64,000 nucleotides of DNA from Hungatella hathewayi (GTDB taxonomy: Bacteria > Bacillota > Clostridia > Lachnospirales > Lachnospiraceae). Under the pieces are notes generated by a model. The model searched no databases. It saw only the letters and a list, made by a program, of their open reading frames with translations, and was not told the origin of the DNA. Positions 25,957 to 34,239 of the stretch are shown here, piece by piece; position 1 is the stretch's first letter; every line of letters begins with the position of its first letter. The stretch spans positions 4,862,001 through 4,926,000 of the forward strand of contig CP102274.1 in the NCBI GenBank assembly GCA_025149285.1, written 5' to 3'. The position numbers and the translations under genes are program-made.

Positions 25957-26101
25957 TTGCTGGTAACAGTGACTTCCGGAAATGAATGCTGAACGGTTAC
26001 CAGCAAAGAATGAAGAGTCCGCGAACCGGACTCCTTCGCCGGAGCGCGGTTGCTTCAGCAACCATACTTCCTCAGCGCGGAGTGCGCCTCCTGCCCTGAG
26101 G
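25957..26101. repeat. Cluster of four short hairpins
   Basis: In order: TTTGCTGGTAAC with its complement (about 25957-26008); GAGTCCG-CGAA-CCGGACTC (about 26022-26041); GGTTGC-TTCA-GCAACC (about 26047-26063); and CCTCAG...CTGAGG (about 26071-26102). No coding frame is convincing. The stretch lies upstream of the isomerase promoter and next to the MITE-like element. Its role is unknown. Confidence 0.55.
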
Positions 26102-26152
26102 ACTTATTATGTAACAGGAGCACTTTTACATAAAAAGCAGCAGACACACTCC

Positions 26153-26385
26153 CCATCGTTGGTTCTTTCTCGGCTTTGGGTGTGTGGCCGTGCCGGAGGG
26201 CTTGATATCCCAGTGTGCCGCCATCTGGATACGAACCGCAAAAATGAACGTGGCTGGCGAACACATGGGCTTTGTGTCCGACAGCCACGTTCATTCTTTG
26301 TGGCGAGTAGGAAGCAAGGCGGACACGGGATATCAAGCCCTCCGGCACGGCCACACACCCAAAGCCGAGAAAGAACCCCATCGTT
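26153..26385. mobile_element. MITE-like 217-bp giant hairpin with 8-bp target duplication
   Basis: Perfect 51-bp terminal inverted repeats (26161-26211 and 26327-26377) begin GGTTCTTTCTCGG. They are flanked flush by the direct repeat CCATCGTT (26153-26160, 26378-26385). Inside, a second pair of arms (AATGAACGTGGCTG at 26243-26256, complement at 26282-26295) and weaker pairing between let the whole element fold as one hairpin. No transposase is encoded, so movement would need an enzyme in trans. It sits between binding protein 2 and the isomerase gene. Confidence 0.8.
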
Positions 26386-26428
26386 CGCGTGCTGCTGCCT
26401 GAAAACCAGTGACACCTTTGTCTTATTC

Positions 26429-27790
26429 TTATGGCAGCAATGGCTGAACAGATTTCTCAAAATCTGCCGCTGCCGCCGAAACCTCCTCATCTCCCATTGT
26501 CACTGCCTGAGCCAGCGCACAGAGTTCCAGATTAAAATCTGCCACTGTCGGAAACATCAAGCTGGGTGAGAGGTGGTTTACCGTATCTCTGGCACCTGCC
26601 AGAAAGGCACTGTTATTCACTCCATCCATATGCTCCATAGCTTTCTTAGCCGGATATGCCGGTGCAATATTCGTCATATAATCCTCCATTATTTCCGGAG
26701 TAATCACGTATTGGATAAAATTCTTCACTGCCTCCTTTTTCTCCGGACCATTGTCAATCGCGATAAAACAGTGAGACTGTGAAACTGTCTCGCCGCTCCC
26801 CTCTCCTCCGGCCAATGGACATGCAGTAGCTGTAAAATCCGCTGCCGCCGGATTAATGGATGTTACTCCATTGATTCCGCCTGTCTTGTCATAATACATG
26901 GCCAGCTGTCCCAGTGCAAAAAGATTTCTTAAATCCTTTGCTTTCGCATTCTGAGGATTATAGCCCTTTTCATCCAATTCCTGCAAGAATTCAAAAGCCT
27001 GGATAAAACCAGGATTTTTCATATCCAGCTTCCCGTCAGCATCCAGAATCTCACCGCCGAAATTTTTTATGAGTCCCTGCAGATAAGAGCCAACTACAAT
27101 CACTGATCCGGTTGGAAATCCGAACGCATATACCTTGTTGCCGTCAGATGATTTTAACTGTGACAGCTTTTCCGCCATTCCCATCATCTCATCATACGTC
27201 TTCGGCGGCTTCTCCGGATCAAGTCCGGCTTCCTTAAAGAGTTCCCTGTTATAAAATAATACCGGCGGCGTCAAATACAGCGGAGCTGCATATACGGTAC
27301 CATCCATAGAATGAGCCGCTAATGCATCAGGATAGTAGTCGTTTAGAAAATCCGAATCAAGTACCTGATCCATTGGAGCCGCCAGGCCAGCCTCAACCAG
27401 CGACGGAATCCAGATATCTTCACCAAATACACAGTCTACCTTGTCTCCGCCTCCAGCCATGTTTATAACCTGATTTAATATCTCTCCATAGGGTGCCGTT
27501 ACCCATTCTACAGTCACATTAGGATATTTCGACTCATATCCTGTTTTTACATTCTGCCAGAATTCCTCGTACCCTTTTTCCAGTACTGCATAGTTTGCAA
27601 TTTTAATGGTGACAGGAACCTCCGAATCTGCTTCCGAAGTATTGGTCTCCGGTATACTCTCCGGTATACTCTCTGTTGTCACTTCACTGGAATCCGTACT
27701 GATCTCCTGTGTGGACTGACTTTTTGCACAACCTGTCGTCAACACCAGTAAGCAGGCAAGCAGAAATACTGACATCCTCCTCTTTATCAT
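26429..27790 (-). CDS. Sugar-binding lipoprotein of ABC importer (paralogue 2)
   Basis: A 453-residue lipoprotein (MIKRRMSVFLLACLLVLTTGC) with the same blocks as paralogue 1: KIANYAVLEKGYEEFWQNVK, NVTVEWVTAPYGEIL, PPKTYDEMMGMAEKL and NPQNAKAKDLRNLFALGQL. It follows the AGE-family epimerase gene by 28 nt and ends 44 bp before the MITE-like element. No permease lies beside it, so it may feed the pair at 18.5-20.3 kb. Confidence 0.9.
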   Translation of the reverse strand: MIKRRMSVFLLACLLVLTTGCAKSQSTQEISTDSSEVTTESIPESIPETNTSEADSEVPVTIKIANYAVLEKGYEEFWQNVKTGYESKYPNVTVEWVTAPYGEILNQVINMAGGGDKVDCVFGEDIWIPSLVEAGLAAPMDQVLDSDFLNDYYPDALAAHSMDGTVYAAPLYLTPPVLFYNRELFKEAGLDPEKPPKTYDEMMGMAEKLSQLKSSDGNKVYAFGFPTGSVIVVGSYLQGLIKNFGGEILDADGKLDMKNPGFIQAFEFLQELDEKGYNPQNAKAKDLRNLFALGQLAMYYDKTGGINGVTSINPAAADFTATACPLAGGEGSGETVSQSHCFIAIDNGPEKKEAVKNFIQYVITPEIMEDYMTNIAPAYPAKKAMEHMDGVNNSAFLAGARDTVNHLSPSLMFPTVADFNLELCALAQAVTMGDEEVSAAAADFEKSVQPLLP

Positions 27791-27818
27791 AAGTTTCCTT
27801 CTCCTTTCTAAACACAGA

Positions 27819-29021
27819 TCAACTCACAGTTTCAAACAATATACTGAGATTCATCAGAGCACGCGGCACATGAAACGCTACCCGGTGCTTCCCTCCTTTG
27901 TTTTTACGAAGCGGCGTCCCATCCCGTTTTAACACAGGATACCAGTCTCCCCCTTCTTCAGGCTTAAAATACGTCTGGCAGAACTGATGGAGCTGACGAA
28001 ACTGCTCTATGGCAGTCTCCTCCCCAGTCAGCACAGCGGCAAGCGCAAACGCATAAAGACTCTCACAGTTCACCCAGTCCACTTTGTCATCTGCCCTGAG
28101 ATCTCCCGTATCCGTCTTTAACGTGTCCTCTCCCTCCTTTCCATAGCAGTCAAACCGGTGAATCACACCCCCATGCGTCCGATCAACTGCTGCTTTCGCT
28201 GTTTCCTGTATAATAGTAAGCGCACGCGAAATCACAGCGTCATCTGTATCCCTGGCATAATCGATGCAGAACCACATGCCTTCGAAAATGTGCCCCGGAT
28301 TGACAATGCGCCCTTCCGGAGTATCCCATACGGATCCATCTTCTTTAAGACTTTCCAACAGATAACCGCTTTCATTTTTCCCAAAGAAATACAACAGTTT
28401 TCTGATACAGAAATCAATAAACGGTCCTGTCACCTCTTTTCCCAGAACTTTCTCCGCTACCATTGAAGAATGAACCGCAATCATATACGGGGAATGTCTC
28501 TCTATTCCGTTTTGCCACACGTGTGGTTTTATATCCCGAAATTCAGGATCCATGATATGATTTCTCGCACTGTCAAATGTCTTTCGAATCAGGTCATAAT
28601 CCGTCTGATCCCCCGATGCAGATGCATACTGTGCTAACGCAATCAGGGCAAACAAGTCCGTAAAGATGGAAGTCGTCCCTTCAATCACCTCTTCCCCATT
28701 CTCTGACACCTCATAGTTCCATCGCCCTTCCCCCGCATAAGCATGGCAAACCAGAAAATCTCGTCCTGCCTTTGCCAGTGAGAGCCACTTTTCCTCGCGT
28801 CCGGAATATTCATAATAGGCAGCGAACATGTAGGTCTGACGTGCCTGAGCCCATATATTCCTTCGTCTGGAAACCAGTTTCCAGTTTTCTCCGAAGTCTG
28901 TTAAATATCCGCCGGACGGATCTGCAGAATGCTCCGCCCACTCTTCCATAATCTCTGAGAGCTGGCTTTTATACAGGGCTGACAACTGCCTGGCCTCTTC
29001 TTTTGTTATCCCAATTTTCAT
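27819..29021 (-). CDS. N-acylglucosamine 2-epimerase (AGE) family protein
   Basis: About 400 residues from ATG 29021 (MKIGITKEEARQLSALY), with AGAGAGGA 8 nt upstream. The (alpha/alpha)6-barrel family signature is visible: SRRRNIWAQARQTYMFAAYY, NPGHIFEGMWFCIDYA and the C-terminal HRVAFHVPRALMNL. Members epimerise or isomerise unphosphorylated sugars (N-acetylglucosamine, cellobiose, mannose, sulfoquinovose). Which one acts here is open. It lies between binding proteins 3 and 2 in one operon. Confidence 0.85.
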   Translation of the reverse strand: MKIGITKEEARQLSALYKSQLSEIMEEWAEHSADPSGGYLTDFGENWKLVSRRRNIWAQARQTYMFAAYYEYSGREEKWLSLAKAGRDFLVCHAYAGEGRWNYEVSENGEEVIEGTTSIFTDLFALIALAQYASASGDQTDYDLIRKTFDSARNHIMDPEFRDIKPHVWQNGIERHSPYMIAVHSSMVAEKVLGKEVTGPFIDFCIRKLLYFFGKNESGYLLESLKEDGSVWDTPEGRIVNPGHIFEGMWFCIDYARDTDDAVISRALTIIQETAKAAVDRTHGGVIHRFDCYGKEGEDTLKTDTGDLRADDKVDWVNCESLYAFALAAVLTGEETAIEQFRQLHQFCQTYFKPEEGGDWYPVLKRDGTPLRKNKGGKHRVAFHVPRALMNLSILFETVS

Positions 29022-29043
29022 ATCTAATCCTCTCTGGACACAC

Positions 29044-30405
29044 TTAATCAAGAATCATTTCCGCGGCCTTCTTGAAATCTGCAATCGCCTTGTCCACATC
29101 TGTCTTTCCGACCGTCACAGCCTGAGCCAATGCACAAAGTTCCAGATTCAAATCACTGTTCTGAGGAATGAAAACCTGAGTTTTCGTATTAGCCTCGGAA
29201 CCAGCTGCTCCCTTTAAGATCAGACTGTCATCCACTGCGTGTTCCATGGATTTCTTAGCCGGATATGCAAGTGTTTCATTGGACATACGGTAACTTAAAT
29301 TATCATTTGTTATAATATATTCAACAAGCTTTTCCACGGCTTTTTTACGTGCTTCTCCATTATCCACCATCATCAGACAATGAGACTGCAAAATACTCTG
29401 TCCCGTGCCACTGCCTCCTTTTAAAGGTTTTGCAGTAACCGTAAATGCTTCCGCCTCCGGATTAATTGGTTTAATTCCTGCAAATCCCCATGACTGGTCG
29501 TAATACATAGCGAGTCTTCCCAGCGCAAATAAGTTTCTTAAATCCTTCAGTTTCGCATTCTGTGGATTATATCCCTTCTCATCCAAAAGCTTCAGCATTT
29601 CAAACGCCTGTTTAAATCCTTCGTTATCACAGCTTAACTTTCCGTTTTCATCAAGCACCTGACCTCCAAAATTGAATACCATGCTTGTCAGCGAAGCGCC
29701 AGACACCGGCACCGATGCCGTGGTCTGTCCAAATGCATATACCTGATTCCCATCCGCATCCTTTAGCTGCGAAAGCTTCTCGGCACACTCCAACATCTCT
29801 TCATAGGTGGTCGGAGGATTGGATGCATCCAGTCCGGCCTGTTCAAACAAATCCTTATTAATATACAAGATATATGGTCCTACATATAATGGAAGCGAGT
29901 AGAGTACATGATCAATCGAATGCGCCTCCAAAACATTTGGGTAAAAATCTTCGAGATATTCCTGCGGCATAATATCCGATACCGGACATGCAATTCCCGA
30001 ATCCGCCAGCGTCGGAGTCCAGTCCAATTCACCGAAAATCAGGTCGACATACTCGCCTCCCCCTGCCATATTGATGACCTGCTGTACCATTTCCCCAAAT
30101 GGTGCAGTGATCCACTCGATTTTTATATTAGGGTTCTCAGTTTCAAAATCTGTTTTGATCTTTTCCCAGAAAGCGCTGTTTCCTTCTTCCAGAACCGCAT
30201 AATTGGCAAACTTAATTGTAACCGGCTCCTCCTGACTTACAGAATTTTCTGCCTTTGAATCCTCTGCTTTTGCCATCTCCGTTTCGCTTACTTTTGTTTC
30301 CTGACTTCCTGGTACTTCAGCAGTCTCTTTTCCCCCTTTTTGACATCCTGCTGTAAAAATCATCGTGCAGGCGAGTGCAAGTGCCATCCATCTTCGTTTC
30401 TTCAT
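29044..30405 (-). CDS. Sugar-binding lipoprotein of ABC importer (paralogue 3)
   Basis: A 453-residue lipoprotein (MKKRRWMALALACTMIFTAGC), ribosome site GAGAGGGG. It is homologous to paralogues 1 and 2 over its whole length (KFANYAVLEEGNSAFWEKIK, NIKIEWITAPFGEMV, NPQNAKLKDLRNLFALGRL) but more divergent. It is the first gene of the operon that continues into the AGE epimerase and paralogue 2. Confidence 0.9.
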   Translation of the reverse strand: MKKRRWMALALACTMIFTAGCQKGGKETAEVPGSQETKVSETEMAKAEDSKAENSVSQEEPVTIKFANYAVLEEGNSAFWEKIKTDFETENPNIKIEWITAPFGEMVQQVINMAGGGEYVDLIFGELDWTPTLADSGIACPVSDIMPQEYLEDFYPNVLEAHSIDHVLYSLPLYVGPYILYINKDLFEQAGLDASNPPTTYEEMLECAEKLSQLKDADGNQVYAFGQTTASVPVSGASLTSMVFNFGGQVLDENGKLSCDNEGFKQAFEMLKLLDEKGYNPQNAKLKDLRNLFALGRLAMYYDQSWGFAGIKPINPEAEAFTVTAKPLKGGSGTGQSILQSHCLMMVDNGEARKKAVEKLVEYIITNDNLSYRMSNETLAYPAKKSMEHAVDDSLILKGAAGSEANTKTQVFIPQNSDLNLELCALAQAVTVGKTDVDKAIADFKKAAEMILD

Positions 30406-30455
30406 GTAAATCCCCTCTCTTTCTTAGTACTGTACCCCATTTTTGTTTGTCGCGC

Positions 30456-30475
30456 ATATACACACGTGTGTGTAT
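30456..30475. promoter_or_regulatory. Operator upstream of binding protein 3
   Basis: ATATACACACGTGTGTGTAT is palindromic apart from one mismatched pair and resembles the 23216 operator. The dyad ATATAAAATGG/CCATTTTAT follows 5 bp away at 30481-30504, exactly as at binding protein 1. Confidence 0.65.
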
Positions 30476-30480
30476 TGTTT

Positions 30481-30504
30481 ATATAAAATGGCTTTCCATT
30501 TTAT
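30481..30504. promoter_or_regulatory. Dyad next to the operator of binding protein 3
   Basis: ATATAAAATGG, loop CTTT, CCATTTTAT. It is the counterpart of the dyad at 23242-23267. Confidence 0.55.
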
Positions 30505-30509
30505 TTTTC

Positions 30510-30731
30510 CTATACGCTTCTGTGCCAGATCCTTTTCTCCTTCGTGAACTGTCTGAATCTTATCGTTTCGTGCATTGGCTGAAAATTGTTTTTTGACAGC
30601 TGCTCTAAGGAATCAACCAGGTTCTGTCTGCTCAATTTATAATTAACTCTTTCTGGTACTGAAAAAACAACACAGTAACCGTGCTTGATATCCGCATCAG
30701 GTGTACGTCTGCAATGCGGCGGCAGAGTGGA
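30510..30731 (-). pseudogene. Open frame without start, possible C-terminal gene remnant
   Basis: A minus-strand frame runs 73 codons from a TGA at 30732-30734 to TAG at 30510. It includes DADIKHGYCVVFSVPERVNY and ends with HETIRFRQFTKEKRIWHRSV. It has no good start codon and I do not recognise it. A promoter with operator stands upstream at 30907-30960, so it may be the tail of a deleted gene; it may also be chance. Confidence 0.3.
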
Positions 30732-30906
30732 TCATGCGTCTGGCTTTGCTGACGGGCCTGGCACGGACAGTGAATACTGTTACCATAGAATTAGACATCC
30801 GCTCATTCACAGTTTGCCATTTCCATTGGAATTATGTAAGGAAATAGAATATAGTAATAATTGTGGGAAAGGCTTGAATTATATTGGCACTTTGCACAAT
30901 TAACTT

Positions 30907-30960
30907 TTTATAAACTCGTGTGTATAATACATATTTACCATACTTCACACGAATTGTCAA
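30907..30960 (-). promoter_or_regulatory. Promoter with operator, near-duplicate of the isomerase promoter
   Basis: On the minus strand TTGACA (30955-30960), 17-nt spacer, TAAATA (30932-30937), then ATTATACACACGAGTTTATA. Flanking words (GGTATTGACAA before, AATTGTGCAAA after) also match the region at 25861-25945. No intact gene follows for about 500 bp until binding protein 3. Confidence 0.65.
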
Positions 30961-31032
30961 TACCCTTTTTCTCTCTGCATAAACAAATAGTTACTATTCT
31001 GACTTGCGGTAAGCTATCATTAGCAACACCGT

Positions 31033-31764
31033 TCATCTCAGAATACTCTGAACCACAATCACCATCCCGGCAAACGCCATAAATCCGTACACGCATTTCC
31101 TCATCACATCGATATTGATCTTCTTAACAATCCTGCTTCCAAGAACACAGCCGGTTAAAATGGCGGCAATTCCCACACCCATAAGCGGCACCAGCGATAC
31201 CGTCAGAAAGCCGTTGTAAATCCTGGATATCAAATTAAAAATGACAGTAAATGAAAAAAATGCGTTTAAAGTCCCCAAATACTCTTCCTTCGTATCCGTC
31301 GCGGCCAGATAAAACAGACTGACCGGCGGTCCGCTGATTCCAAATAAACCACCACAGATACCAGCCAGCGCACCGCATCCGAACTTCATAAAAAGTGTTG
31401 GCTTCACGGATAGTTTTCCGGAAAATCCAAAGAAGTACACTGACAGTATGATCAAAAACACACCAAAAACTCCTTTTAGTTTTCCCGCATCGATAAAGGC
31501 GGAGCCGTGAATCGCCAGTGTACTGGAAATCAGATAAACAGCAGCGGGAATTACAATACTTTTAAAGCGTACCGATTTGCGGTACCTCCAGAACATGGAA
31601 AATGACAGCGTCATGGTGATGACATCGCTGAGTGCCGGCGCCGCCGTCATATTTAAAATAAGAGGCAGAAAAATCATGATAATGACTGCTCCGCCAAATC
31701 CTGTAACCGCCTGCACAAGTCCTCCGCAAAAGGAGGAAAAGACTACAATCAATACCTGTTCCAT
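31033..31764 (-). CDS. TauE/SafE-family (TSUP) membrane permease 1
   Basis: A 243-residue polytopic protein from ATG 31764 (MEQVLIVVFSSFCGG), with AAAGGAG 6 nt upstream. The two half-repeats typical of TSUP are visible: GGLVQAVTGFGGAVIIMIFLP near the start and AGICGGLFGISGPPVSLFYLAA in the middle. Family members export sulfite or organosulfonates or import sulfur compounds. Next to a sulfatase cluster, export of sulfate or sulfite is plausible. The frame extends upstream through a repeat-rich region without a ribosome site. Confidence 0.85.
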   Translation of the reverse strand: MEQVLIVVFSSFCGGLVQAVTGFGGAVIIMIFLPLILNMTAAPALSDVITMTLSFSMFWRYRKSVRFKSIVIPAAVYLISSTLAIHGSAFIDAGKLKGVFGVFLIILSVYFFGFSGKLSVKPTLFMKFGCGALAGICGGLFGISGPPVSLFYLAATDTKEEYLGTLNAFFSFTVIFNLISRIYNGFLTVSLVPLMGVGIAAILTGCVLGSRIVKKINIDVMRKCVYGFMAFAGMVIVVQSILR

Positions 31765-31853
31765 CGCATCTCCTTTCCTGATGCACGTTTTCACGTAAAT
31801 AATGTCTGCTTTGTGTGTTGCAATGTGGCTTGGATTTTCGCTCCGGCTTGGAT

Positions 31854-31929
31854 CGCTGCCCGCCAGTCCGCAGTGCACCTCAGTTCAGTTCCGCTCCGCT
31901 GCCCGCCAGTCCGCAGTGCACCTCAGTTC
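31854..31929. repeat. Two direct 33-bp repeats (43-bp period)
   Basis: The 33-bp unit, starting CGCTGCCCGCCAGTCCGCAG, is present at 31854-31886 and again at 31897-31929 without mismatch. It lies in the spacer upstream of TSUP 1. No coding role is seen. Confidence 0.75.
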
Positions 31930-31966
31930 CGCTTCGCTTCACTTCGGTCACGGGCTTCGCCCTATG

Positions 31967-32029
31967 AAAAAAGCCGAAGGTAAATTTGCTTATGTGCGAG
32001 CACAACACAAATTTACCTTCGGCTTTTTT
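31967..32029. terminator. Strong bidirectional terminator
   Basis: Perfect 21-bp arms, AAAAAAGCCGAAGGTAAATT plus T (31967-31987) and complement (32009-32029), with a 21-nt loop. Each strand ends in TTTTTT. It stands 15 nt after the TSUP 2 stop and closes the pfk-tpi-larA-nagA operon. Confidence 0.9.
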
Positions 32030-32043
32030 CGCACTGCTCATTG

Positions 32044-32841
32044 CTAACGTGCAAACTGATAAATATTATAAATGTTTATAAAGATGATGACTATCATTAA
32101 AAAGATGAATAACTTATCTACTACCTTGGAATCGATCTTCTTATTGATGCTGCGGCCGCTCATGCCTCCCAGGATGCCGCCGATGACCATGAGGGCTAAA
32201 AGCCATATCGTAAATTCCGGTACTGTTCTGGTGACCAGGGAATTGATCAGGCTCGTGATCTGGGAGAAGAGGATGATGTACAGGGAGTTCTGGGCCGCTG
32301 TCTTTGTCTCCATGGAGAAGAAATAAAACAGAACAACCAGATTGATGGGGCCTCCGCCAATTCCCAGGAAAGAGGAGAAAATCCCCAGTACTACGCCGAT
32401 GATAATGCATACTACTGCATTTGTCACATGAAGCGTTTTTATCTTATCTTTTTTCAGTGTATAAATCAGCGTTCCCAGTGTGATAATGAGCAGACATCCC
32501 GCCTGTACAGCCCCCACCATATCTTTATTCGCAAACATGTTGGAAAGCGCCTGGAACATGGATTTTCCAACTACGCCTCCGATGGCGGCACCTATCGCTA
32601 ACGGGGTCCCTGTCTTCATGTCAATCAGTGATTCCCCGCTCATCTTTCCCTTAATAACAGAGTAGCAGGTCATCGCCAGCACCGTGCAGCCTGACAGAAA
32701 ACTGATGGTTGAAACGCTTAATACTCCAAACGCGTCAAGCGTAGGCTTAATGATAACGCCACCGCCAATTCCACAGATCGCTCCCGCTATAGATGCCCCG
32801 AAGCTGACAATCCAGAATAAAATATAAAGATATCCACTCAT
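32044..32841 (-). CDS. TauE/SafE-family (TSUP) membrane permease 2
   Basis: A 265-residue polytopic membrane protein. The paired TSUP motifs are GAICGIGGGVIIKPTLDAFG near residue 20 and GIFSSFLGIGGGPINLVVLFYF in the middle. It is the last gene of the operon with nagA, larA, tpi and pfk, so it probably exports an anionic end product or sulfur compound of that pathway. It shares the fold but little sequence with TSUP 1. Confidence 0.87.
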   Translation of the reverse strand: MSGYLYILFWIVSFGASIAGAICGIGGGVIIKPTLDAFGVLSVSTISFLSGCTVLAMTCYSVIKGKMSGESLIDMKTGTPLAIGAAIGGVVGKSMFQALSNMFANKDMVGAVQAGCLLIITLGTLIYTLKKDKIKTLHVTNAVVCIIIGVVLGIFSSFLGIGGGPINLVVLFYFFSMETKTAAQNSLYIILFSQITSLINSLVTRTVPEFTIWLLALMVIGGILGGMSGRSINKKIDSKVVDKLFIFLMIVIIFINIYNIYQFAR

Positions 32842-32896
32842 TATCTAACCGTCTCTTTCTTACTCATTTTTATGCATTTGCCGTCAGTAACACCAT

Positions 32897-34057
32897 TCAT
32901 TCCGCAATGCTGAACTGACACTCTTTTCCCTTAACAAAGGTACGCACAACACTGCAGTCCTCGTCCAAAAATACAAGGTCTGCGTCCTTACCGGGTTCAA
33001 TAGAACCTACCCGGTCATAAACACCGATCAGTCTGGCCGGATTCTCCGTCAGCATCGGGAGTATATCCGTCAGAGAACGTCCTGTAAATTCCAGAAGGTT
33101 CTTCAGTGCTTTTCCGGTTGTCAGCGTACTGCCTGCACGGGTTCCGTCGGAAACCAGCTTGGCATCACCATCCACTACGACTACATCATTCACTCCCAGC
33201 TTGTAATTACCATCCGGAAGTCCGGCTGCCATGATGGAATCCGTGACCGCAATCACACGGTCCAGGCCCTTAATCTTTATGATAAAACGGACAGTTCCCG
33301 GATGAAGGTGTCTTCCGTCACAGATCATTTCACAGTACACCTCGTCGTCTTCCAGTACTGCTCCCCAGATGGCCGGAAAATGCTGATGTAAAAGCTTCAT
33401 GGCGTTGCCGGTATGTGTGGCTCCCAACGCACCGTTTTGTATGGCTCGCCGCGCCGTATCATAATCTGCCCCCGAATGACCGATAGCCACCTGAATCCCC
33501 AGACTCTTAATATAGGGAATAAAATCAACAATGCCTTCCACCTCAGGAGAAACCGTGATATAGCGTACCTCTCCTTCCGCCGCCTCCTGATACGCCTTCA
33601 GAAGCTCCATATCCGGCTTCTTTAAAAGGTGTTCCGGCATGGCGCCTTTATAAGCCGGGCATAAGAACGGCCCTTCCAGATGGATTCCCATGAGATTTGC
33701 ACCGTGATGCTCCGTATTTTTCCACGCTTTATACATCTGGATGGCATGCATCGTCTGCTCCTTCGTGTCCGTAAGAACAGAACAGAGCCAGCTGGTCGTT
33801 CCCTGCGAGGCAAAGAAACGACAGATTTTCTCAAAGCCGTCCGCATCCGCTCCATTGACATCCACACCGACTGCTCCGTGAGTATGAATATCGATAAATC
33901 CCGGAACCACCCGTTTTCCTCCGGCATCAATCACCTCATCACATCTCTCTCCCTCGCAGCCGCCCATTCGGGAAATCCTTCCGTCCTCCAGGAGAAGATC
34001 CAGCGCCTCGAAACGATGGTTGTGGTACACAGATGCATTTTTGATCAATGTTTTCAC
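32897..34057 (-). CDS. nagA: N-acetylglucosamine-6-phosphate deacetylase
   Basis: The cytoplasmic enzyme removes acetate from GlcNAc-6-phosphate (or a related N-acetylhexosamine phosphate). About 386 residues with GTG start at 34057: AAGGAGG lies 7 nt upstream. Amidohydrolase motifs: GFIDIHTHGAVGVDV (His-x-His), GIHLEGPF (metal Glu), AIGHSGA, THTGNAMKLLHQH, CDGRHLHP and AVTDSIMAAGLPDG with the catalytic Asp. It follows larA by 182 nt in the LacI-controlled operon. Confidence 0.9.
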   Translation of the reverse strand: MKTLIKNASVYHNHRFEALDLLLEDGRISRMGGCEGERCDEVIDAGGKRVVPGFIDIHTHGAVGVDVNGADADGFEKICRFFASQGTTSWLCSVLTDTKEQTMHAIQMYKAWKNTEHHGANLMGIHLEGPFLCPAYKGAMPEHLLKKPDMELLKAYQEAAEGEVRYITVSPEVEGIVDFIPYIKSLGIQVAIGHSGADYDTARRAIQNGALGATHTGNAMKLLHQHFPAIWGAVLEDDEVYCEMICDGRHLHPGTVRFIIKIKGLDRVIAVTDSIMAAGLPDGNYKLGVNDVVVVDGDAKLVSDGTRAGSTLTTGKALKNLLEFTGRSLTDILPMLTENPARLIGVYDRVGSIEPGKDADLVFLDEDCSVVRTFVKGKECQFSIAE

Positions 34058-34239
34058 TGTAAAACCTCCTTCCATAAACTCTGTTAACGGTACAGCCAAT
34101 GCCCTGTCTCCATGATATTCCAAAGAGCGTCGGGCATCGCTTAGAACGGCCTGCCAGCCGCAAAGTCCTGCCGCTGTAAGGCCGTTCCGTCGTTGTATGA
34201 ATCAGGAATCATTTTATTCCTGCACACATCACAATTCTA

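Noticed and set aside
25982..26569. 195-codon plus-strand frame and similar minus-strand frames over the hairpin element
   Set aside because: They read through the perfect inverted repeats, giving the same peptide on both strands, and lack ribosome sites. The DNA symmetry explains them.
18559..30405. A sulfoquinovose pathway, given AGE-family and fucose-isomerase-like genes
   Set aside because: No sulfoquinovosidase, transaldolase, transketolase or sulfolactaldehyde dehydrogenase/reductase is present, and the sulfatase points to O- or N-sulfate esters.
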